DNA of 64,000 bases from positions 1 to 64,000 of the forward strand of contig JAEYLC010000010.1 in assembly GCA_023461435.1 (NCBI GenBank). Reading direction: 5' to 3'. Below the pieces are notes generated by a model, which was not told where the DNA came from, did not search any database, and saw only the letters and a program-made list of their open reading frames with translations. This DNA is from Bacillota bacterium. GTDB taxonomy: Bacteria > Bacillota > Clostridia > Christensenellales > SZUA-584. Made by a program: the position numbers and the translations under genes. Positions 59,197-64,000 of the stretch are shown here, one piece after another. Numbering within the stretch: the first letter of the stretch is position 1; every line of letters begins with the position of its first letter.

Positions 59197-59736
59197 TTAC
59201 TCAAATTCAATCCAATTAAGCTGATCCTCTAGAACTTCGACAGAATCACCATCAACGAAGTGATACTTTGCAAAAGCTATTTTTACAGTTTTCGCAGTGT
59301 TTATACCATATAATGTCCATGTCGTTGATGATGTATGTTTGCCAGCTTCTATAGGTGTATCCTGGTATGTACAACTTACCATGTCGTAAACGTCATACTG
59401 TTTTGAAATTTCTCCGTAGGCGTCGTAGCTAATTATATAAAAATCAAAAGCATCAACAGCAAATTCACTGTTGTTCTGAATTTTTAAGGATATTTCCGGT
59501 GTTCCAATTGAATCAGTACCCAATTTATATTCGATAATTTCTAATGGCACATAAACTGGCGTTGGTTCCGGCGTCGGTTCGGGCGTCGGCTCCGGCGTCG
59601 GCTCCGGCGTCGGTTCGGGTGTTGGCTCTAAAGTCGGTTCTACACTTGCAGATACCGTTTGAGGATTGATTTCTGAACAGCCAATAAGCCCCACAAGAAT
59701 TACAACAGTTAAAAAAAACAAGAATATACGCTTCAT
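59197..59736 (-). CDS. Lipoprotein with PTPE repeats and a beta-sandwich domain
   Basis: This 179-residue protein has lipobox VGLIGC (Cys near 20), a spacer of six or seven tandem Thr-Pro-Glu-Pro units (about 34-60), and a ~115-residue beta domain (LEIIEYKLGTDSIGTPEISLKIQNNSEFAVDAFDFYI pattern) resembling extracellular FxLYD/DUF5780-type modules. The repeat acts as a stiff wall-spanning stalk. GGAGG precedes the ATG at 59736. No function is assigned. Base composition appears more AT-rich than in its neighbours. Confidence 0.8.
   Translation of the reverse strand: MKRIFLFFLTVVILVGLIGCSEINPQTVSASVEPTLEPTPEPTPEPTPEPTPEPTPEPTPVYVPLEIIEYKLGTDSIGTPEISLKIQNNSEFAVDAFDFYIISYDAYGEISKQYDVYDMVSCTYQDTPIEAGKHTSSTTWTLYGINTAKTVKIAFAKYHFVDGDSVEVLEDQLNWIEFE
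59562..59637 (-). repeat. Tandem 12-bp coding repeat (PTPE units)
   Basis: GGTTCCGGCGTC-type units repeat about six times with synonymous changes (GGCTCC, GGTTCG). Each unit encodes four residues Thr-Pro-Glu-Pro. It may vary in copy number by slippage. Confidence 0.85.
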
Positions 59737-60097
59737 TTTGCCCTCCAATAACTTAATTTGCATCATTATACCATACGAATCCTATTGTTGTCACCAATCC
59801 CCAGAACTGATCTAGATTACGTTATCTTCTTTTTACGATGCCGGAAACGGTACTTTTCAAGACCGGGAAGGATCTTTTGGTATCGATTGTTCGGGGAAGG
59901 TTGGAGCCCATGTGTCAACGTTCTGCTGATTTGCACCCAGTTTCTCAGACGTAAAAAACATAGCGCAATATAAGAAGATAACAGTACAAAAATGGAGGCA
60001 TGATTCAGTTATTGCTTGTTTATGAGGTTTTTATGAACATATCGAAAATTTGTACGCCTCGTGCAGGACTTTTTCATTCCGTGTTTAAATATTATGT
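59737..60097. other. 361-bp intergenic region between the PTPE-repeat lipoprotein and dgt
   Basis: A minus-strand extended -10 TGGTATAAT (59765-59773) serves the lipoprotein gene. The rest is AT-rich with no gene; short frames (for example one at 59758-59973) have no ribosome site. The promoter of the dgt operon must lie in 59980-60095, where TATTAT near 60089 is the only weak candidate. Confidence 0.5.
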
Positions 60098-61105
60098 ATG
60101 GATATGAACGAGGCCAATTTCCGCGAAATCAGTGAGAAAAACGAGCTGGAGCGGCTGTCGCCGTATGCGGCCAAAGCGGCGCAATCCAAAGGACGCGAGC
60201 GCCCCATTGAGTCGTGCCCGTTGCGCACGGTTTTTCAGCGTGACCGCGACCGGATCATCCACTGCAAATCGTTCCGGCGCTTAAAGCACAAAACGCAGGT
60301 GTTTCTCTCTCCCGAGGGCGACCATTACCGCACGCGCCTCACGCACACACTCGAGGTTTCGCAGATCGCGCGGACGATCGCGCGCTGTTTGAACCTCAAC
60401 GAGGATTTAACGGAGGCCATCGCGCTCGGGCACGACCTTGGGCACACGCCTTTCGGGCACGCGGGGGAGCGCGTGCTGCAAAAGCTGACCGGCCATTTTG
60501 AGCACAGCGAGCAGAGCCTGCGCGTGGTGGAGCTGCTCGAAAACGGCACGGGGCTCAATTTGACATATGAGGTGCGCGATGGTATACTCAACCACCGCAA
60601 ATCGGGCAAGCCCCAGACGCTTGAAGGCATGGTCGTCAATCTCTCGGACAGGATCGCCTATATCAACCACGATATCGACGACGCGCTGCGCGCGGGCATC
60701 ATCAGCGGCATCCCGAAGGAATGCGCCGAGGGGCTCGGGCAGACGCACGGCGAGCGCATCAACACGATGATCACGGATGTCGTGAGAAGCAGCGCGGGCA
60801 GGCCGCAGGTTGCCATGTCGGGCGGCGTGGCGGCGCTGACCGAAGCGCTGCGGCAGTTCATGTTCGACGAGGTGTATCTTGGGTCCGCGGCCAAGACGGA
60901 GGAGATCAAGGCCGAAGCCATGCTTGAAATGCTGTTTGGGCTTTTCATGGCGCAGCCGCAAAAAATGGGCGAAGACGCTCTTCGCCGCGTTGAGGTGTAC
61001 GGGCTCAAAACCGCGGTGACCGACTATATTGCGGGCATGACCGACCGGTACGCGGTGGCGCTGTTCCGGGAAATCTATATTCCGAAAGGCTGGTATAAGT
61101 ATTAG
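60098..61105 (+). CDS. dgt: dGTP triphosphohydrolase-like HD-domain protein
   Basis: This 335-residue protein of the Dgt type 2 group hydrolyses dNTPs. HD motif HDLGHTPFGHAGE (about 112-124), N-terminal FQRDRDRIIHCKSFRRLKHKTQVF and RTRLTHTLEVSQIART are diagnostic. The start is unclear: ATG at 60098 or 60104 has no visible ribosome site. It is the first gene of the dgt-dnaG-sigA operon, an arrangement common in Clostridia, and its stop overlaps the dnaG start (TAGTG). Confidence 0.93.
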   Translation: MDMNEANFREISEKNELERLSPYAAKAAQSKGRERPIESCPLRTVFQRDRDRIIHCKSFRRLKHKTQVFLSPEGDHYRTRLTHTLEVSQIARTIARCLNLNEDLTEAIALGHDLGHTPFGHAGERVLQKLTGHFEHSEQSLRVVELLENGTGLNLTYEVRDGILNHRKSGKPQTLEGMVVNLSDRIAYINHDIDDALRAGIISGIPKECAEGLGQTHGERINTMITDVVRSSAGRPQVAMSGGVAALTEALRQFMFDEVYLGSAAKTEEIKAEAMLEMLFGLFMAQPQKMGEDALRRVEVYGLKTAVTDYIAGMTDRYAVALFREIYIPKGWYKY

Positions 61106-62856
61106 TGGCAAGGTTCAGCGACGGCTGGCTGTCTGAGCTGTACGGCAAAAGTGACATCGTCGATGTCATTTCCGATTATACATCGCTGACCGAGCGCGGC
61201 GGCAGGTACTGGGGGCTGTGCCCGTTCCACCATGAAAAGACGCCGTCTTTTTCCGTGGACCGTGAAAAGCAGCTCTATTACTGCTTCGGCTGCAAGCAGG
61301 GCGGCAACGTCGCGAACTTCATCATGAAGAAGGAAAATCTCACGTTCGGCGAATCCGTGGAGCTGCTCGCGCGGCGCTGCAGTTTGCCCATGCCACAGAT
61401 GATCGACGACAAGCAGTACCGTGAGGTTAAGGAAAAAAAGAAGCTGATCGCCGAGATGCACAAGGCCGCCGCAAGGTTTTATCACGATACGCTGATGTCG
61501 CCCGCGGGAGCCGAGGCGCTCGCTTACTTAAAGCGGCGCGGCATCGGTGAGGATGTGGTGAAGCGCTTTGGCCTTGGGTACGCGCCGGACAAATGGGACA
61601 GCGTGGCGTCGCTGCTGGCCGAGAAGGGCTATGCGGCGCCGATGATCAATGAGAGCGGCCTCGTGACGGTGAAGAACGACAAGGTGTTCGATACGTTCCG
61701 CAACCGCGTGATGTACCCGATCATCAATGTGTTCGGTGAGGTCATCGCGTTCGGCGGGCGCGTGCTCGATAATTCGACGCCCAAGTATTTGAACACGCGG
61801 GACACCGCGCTTTTCAACAAACGCCGCAACCTTTACGGTATCGACCTGCTGCGGCGGCAGAAAAGTATCAAGAGCGTCGTGATCGTCGAAGGGTATATGG
61901 ATGTGGTCTCGATGTACGCGGGCGGCGTGAAGTCGGTGGTGGCGTCTCTCGGGACCGCGCTGACCAAGGAGCAGGCGGTGCTCTTAAAGCGCTACACCGG
62001 CGATGTGTTCATCGCGTACGACGGCGATGAGGCGGGAGAGATCGCGACGCAGAAGGCGATGGGCATACTCGAAGCCGAAGGCTTCAGCGTGCGCGTGATT
62101 CGCTTTGACGAGGGGACGGACCCGGACGACTTTATCCGCCAATACGGGCTCAACGGTTTTGCCAAAAAGGTCAAAACAGCGCCGTCGGCCATTGGATACA
62201 GGCTCGAAATGAAGAAACGCGAGTTTATGCTCGACACCGAGGACGGGCGTGAAGGGTACGCGATCGAAGCGTCGAAGATCATCGCGGGAATTGAGAGCCC
62301 GATACGGCGCGAGCGCTATGCCGAAATGGTGGCGGAGCAGACGGGGTACAGTGCGGCGTCGATTTTGGGCCAAATGCATAAGAAGGCCGCAAGTGAGAAT
62401 ACTAATGCCAATTATAGGTATAATAAGACTGAAAAAGCCGCGGACAGCCCGCAAAGCGCGTTTTTGGCGTGTGCGATGGCTGACATCAGATATTTTGCGG
62501 ATGTCGCGGATGAAATCGGTGCGGATGAGTTCTCGCTTAAATCGCATAAAAATATTTTTTCTGCATTATATGACAGCGTAAAAAGAGGAATTCAGCCAAC
62601 ATATGCCGAAGTATTATCGCAGCTTGATGACGAAGAGGACCGTAGCGAGGCGGCACGGCTTATGGGAGTGATGACAGCCGCTGACGACCCCCTTGTTTTT
62701 CTGAAAGACTGCGTGCTTAGAATCCGCATTCATAAGCTGGAAAGCAAAAGGGACGCGCTCATGGAAGCGCTTCGCAGCGCATCGGCGGAGGAGCGGAGAA
62801 AACTGCTCGCCGAAATCGGCGAGATAGATAAAGAATTGAACCTGAAAAAGGTTTAA
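61105..62856 (+). CDS. dnaG: DNA primase
   Basis: This 583-residue primase lays RNA primers for replication. It has the zinc finger CPFHHEK...YYCFGC, the catalytic RNA-polymerase core with KFLNTR-type and FGGRVLD motifs, and a TOPRIM segment VVIVEGYMDVV with AYDGDEAG. The C-terminal helicase-interaction part is normal in length. The GTG start overlaps the dgt stop, so translation is coupled. sigA follows after 20 bases. Confidence 0.98.
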   Translation: MARFSDGWLSELYGKSDIVDVISDYTSLTERGGRYWGLCPFHHEKTPSFSVDREKQLYYCFGCKQGGNVANFIMKKENLTFGESVELLARRCSLPMPQMIDDKQYREVKEKKKLIAEMHKAAARFYHDTLMSPAGAEALAYLKRRGIGEDVVKRFGLGYAPDKWDSVASLLAEKGYAAPMINESGLVTVKNDKVFDTFRNRVMYPIINVFGEVIAFGGRVLDNSTPKYLNTRDTALFNKRRNLYGIDLLRRQKSIKSVVIVEGYMDVVSMYAGGVKSVVASLGTALTKEQAVLLKRYTGDVFIAYDGDEAGEIATQKAMGILEAEGFSVRVIRFDEGTDPDDFIRQYGLNGFAKKVKTAPSAIGYRLEMKKREFMLDTEDGREGYAIEASKIIAGIESPIRRERYAEMVAEQTGYSAASILGQMHKKAASENTNANYRYNKTEKAADSPQSAFLACAMADIRYFADVADEIGADEFSLKSHKNIFSALYDSVKRGIQPTYAEVLSQLDDEEDRSEAARLMGVMTAADDPLVFLKDCVLRIRIHKLESKRDALMEALRSASAEERRKLLAEIGEIDKELNLKKV

Positions 62857-62876
62857 GTGAATAGGGTGATTGCATT

Positions 62877-64000
62877 TTGAACAAAAAACCGGCGATGCCG
62901 CCGAAGACGACGAATAAGCCCGCCGTGAAGGACGTATCTGCAGAGCAAAAGCAGTTTAAGCAGACGGCTCAAGCGGAAGCGAGACAAAAATCGAAGGATA
63001 CGCCTGAGCAGGCTGATGCCGATATGACGCTGTCCAAGGAGAACCTCGCCAGACTGCAGGCGCTGAGCGTCGTCTCCCAGTCGGATAAAGAGGAAAAACT
63101 CAAAGACATTATCGAGTCGGGCAAAAAGAAGGGCGTTTTAACCTACAAGGAAATCAACGATGCGCTCGACGGCGCGGAAATCGACGCCGAGAATCTCGAT
63201 AAGCTTTTGGGCGCGCTCGAGGAGATGAAAATCGACGTCATCGACGGCGAGCTTGAAAAGGATATAAGCGACGACGAAGAGGATGTCGATGCGGATATCG
63301 ATCTGTCTATGCCCGAGGGCGTCAGTATCGACGATCCCGTCAGAATGTACTTAAAGGAGATCGGCAAGGTCAATCTTCTGTCCGCGGACGAAGAGGTGGA
63401 GCTTGCCAAGCTGATGGCCGAAGGAGACGACGAAGCCAAGCGCAGGCTGGCCGAAGCGAACTTAAGGCTCGTGGTGAGCATCGCCAAGCGCTATGTGGGG
63501 CGCGGCATGCTGTTCCTTGACCTGATTCAGGAAGGGAACCTGGGGCTCATCAAGGCCGTGGAAAAATTCGATTATACCAAAGGCTATAAGTTCTCGACCT
63601 ACGCCACATGGTGGATCCGTCAGGCGATCACGCGTGCGATCGCCGATCAGGCGCGCACGATCCGCATTCCCGTGCACATGGTGGAGACGATCAACAAGCT
63701 GATCCGCGTGTCGCGGCAGCTGCTCCAGCAATACGGGCGCGATCCGTTGCCCGAAGAGGTGGCGCGCGAGATGGACATCAGCGAAGATAAGGTCAGAGAG
63801 ATCATCAAGATCGCTCAGGAACCCGTATCGCTCGAAACGCCGATCGGCGAAGAGGAAGACAGCCACCTTGGCGACTTTATTCCCGACGACGACGCGCCCG
63901 CGCCGGCCGAAGCCGCGGCGTTCACGCTCTTAAAAGAGCAGCTCATGGACGTGCTTGATACGCTGACGCCGCGTGAAGAAAAGGTACTGCGCCTGCGTTT
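62877..64000 (+). CDS. sigA: Primary sigma factor SigA/RpoD (partial, cut at window end)
   Basis: Read here are 374 codons, from TTG 62877 (AGGGTGA seven bases upstream) to the window edge. After a Lys/Ala/Gln-rich leader come region 1.1 (about 35-110), an acidic stretch, region 1.2 (DDPVRMYLKEIGKVNLL), region 2 (LRLVVSIAKRYVGRGMLFLDLIQEGNLGLIKAVEKFD; YATWWIRQAI), region 3 (DPLPEEVAREM) and the start of region 4 (LTPREEKVLRLRF). The missing part is the region 4.2 helix-turn-helix. It is the housekeeping sigma factor of the organism. Confidence 0.97.
   Translation, partial: MNKKPAMPPKTTNKPAVKDVSAEQKQFKQTAQAEARQKSKDTPEQADADMTLSKENLARLQALSVVSQSDKEEKLKDIIESGKKKGVLTYKEINDALDGAEIDAENLDKLLGALEEMKIDVIDGELEKDISDDEEDVDADIDLSMPEGVSIDDPVRMYLKEIGKVNLLSADEEVELAKLMAEGDDEAKRRLAEANLRLVVSIAKRYVGRGMLFLDLIQEGNLGLIKAVEKFDYTKGYKFSTYATWWIRQAITRAIADQARTIRIPVHMVETINKLIRVSRQLLQQYGRDPLPEEVAREMDISEDKVREIIKIAQEPVSLETPIGEEEDSHLGDFIPDDDAPAPAEAAAFTLLKEQLMDVLDTLTPREEKVLRLR

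Noticed and set aside
59562..59637. Short regular repeats considered as a CRISPR remnant
   Set aside because: The unit is 12 bp without spacers and is in frame, encoding PTPE stalk repeats.
59758..59973. 71-codon frame between the PTPE-repeat lipoprotein and dgt
   Set aside because: No ribosome site; it overlaps the minus-strand promoter region.

Overview
The window reads as the chromosome of an anaerobic, probably spore-forming Firmicute of the Clostridia type. The gene content supports this: a dgt-dnaG-sigma-A operon, MutS2, pyruvate phosphate dikinase, many Gram-positive lipoproteins, SipW/TasA-like biofilm proteins, a YIEGIA pair of the kind found in endospore formers, a Spo0A-like receiver, and a double-cubane-type 2-hydroxyacyl-CoA dehydratase relative. 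Shine-Dalgarno sites are strong (GGAGG) and several starts are GTG, TTG or possibly CTG. No tRNA, rRNA or CRISPR array was seen. The genus cannot be named from the sequence alone.

Layout. 1-125: the 3' end of a group II intron. 0.3-2.1 kb: three exported proteins with SipW-type signal peptides, one carrying a CBM2-like domain. 2.2-6.7 kb (minus): an AIM24-family protein, a membrane protein, and a response regulator/histidine kinase pair (BTAD regulator, 7TM sensor). 6.9-9.8 kb (plus): an apparently active SipW signal peptidase, an ABC ATPase that has lost its catalytic motifs, and an ABC-2-like permease fused to an inactive-looking SipW domain. This three-gene cassette is the best candidate here for an undescribed system, probably working on the SipW-type substrates encoded at 0.3-2.1 kb.

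9.8-16.4 kb: sugar uptake (ChvE/GguA/GguB type) with a divergent DeoR regulator and a second, permease-less sugar ATPase. 17.2-23.6 kb: a flavin-based extracellular electron transfer locus with an ApbE/FmnB-like flavin transferase, a duplicated PplA-like lipoprotein, a DmkA-like prenyltransferase, Ndh2 with a membrane tail, and DmkB; no EetA/EetB is visible. 23.9-27.5 kb: a three-subunit molybdenum hydroxylase. 27.7-32.6 kb: a GlsB-like protein, the YIEGIA pair, a large multi-PAS kinase and a receiver-only regulator. 32.8-38.0 kb: a D,D-carboxypeptidase lipoprotein, Ndk, a BlaI/BlaR1-type pair with twin operators, and a GrpB fusion that shares a glycine-rich VGIIGxADGP motif with the BlaR1-like protein. 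38.1-40.2 kb: a dehydratase-type activator with a double-cubane protein.

40.5-47.3 kb holds assorted metabolic and regulatory genes (YcxB-like, Gfo/Idh/MocA, TetR, SDR, lipoprotein, VOC, terpenoid-cyclase-like). 47.4-53.9 kb: MutS2, DUF523, a WalRK/PhoPR-like two-component system and HtrA. 54.0-59.7 kb: a 39-residue small protein, an AroE-like protein with altered catalytic residues, a ComEC-like metallo-beta-lactamase lipoprotein, PpdK and a PTPE-repeat lipoprotein. 60.1-64.0 kb: dgt, dnaG and the start of sigA, cut by the window edge. Intergenic regions hold decayed copies of two palindromic repeat families.
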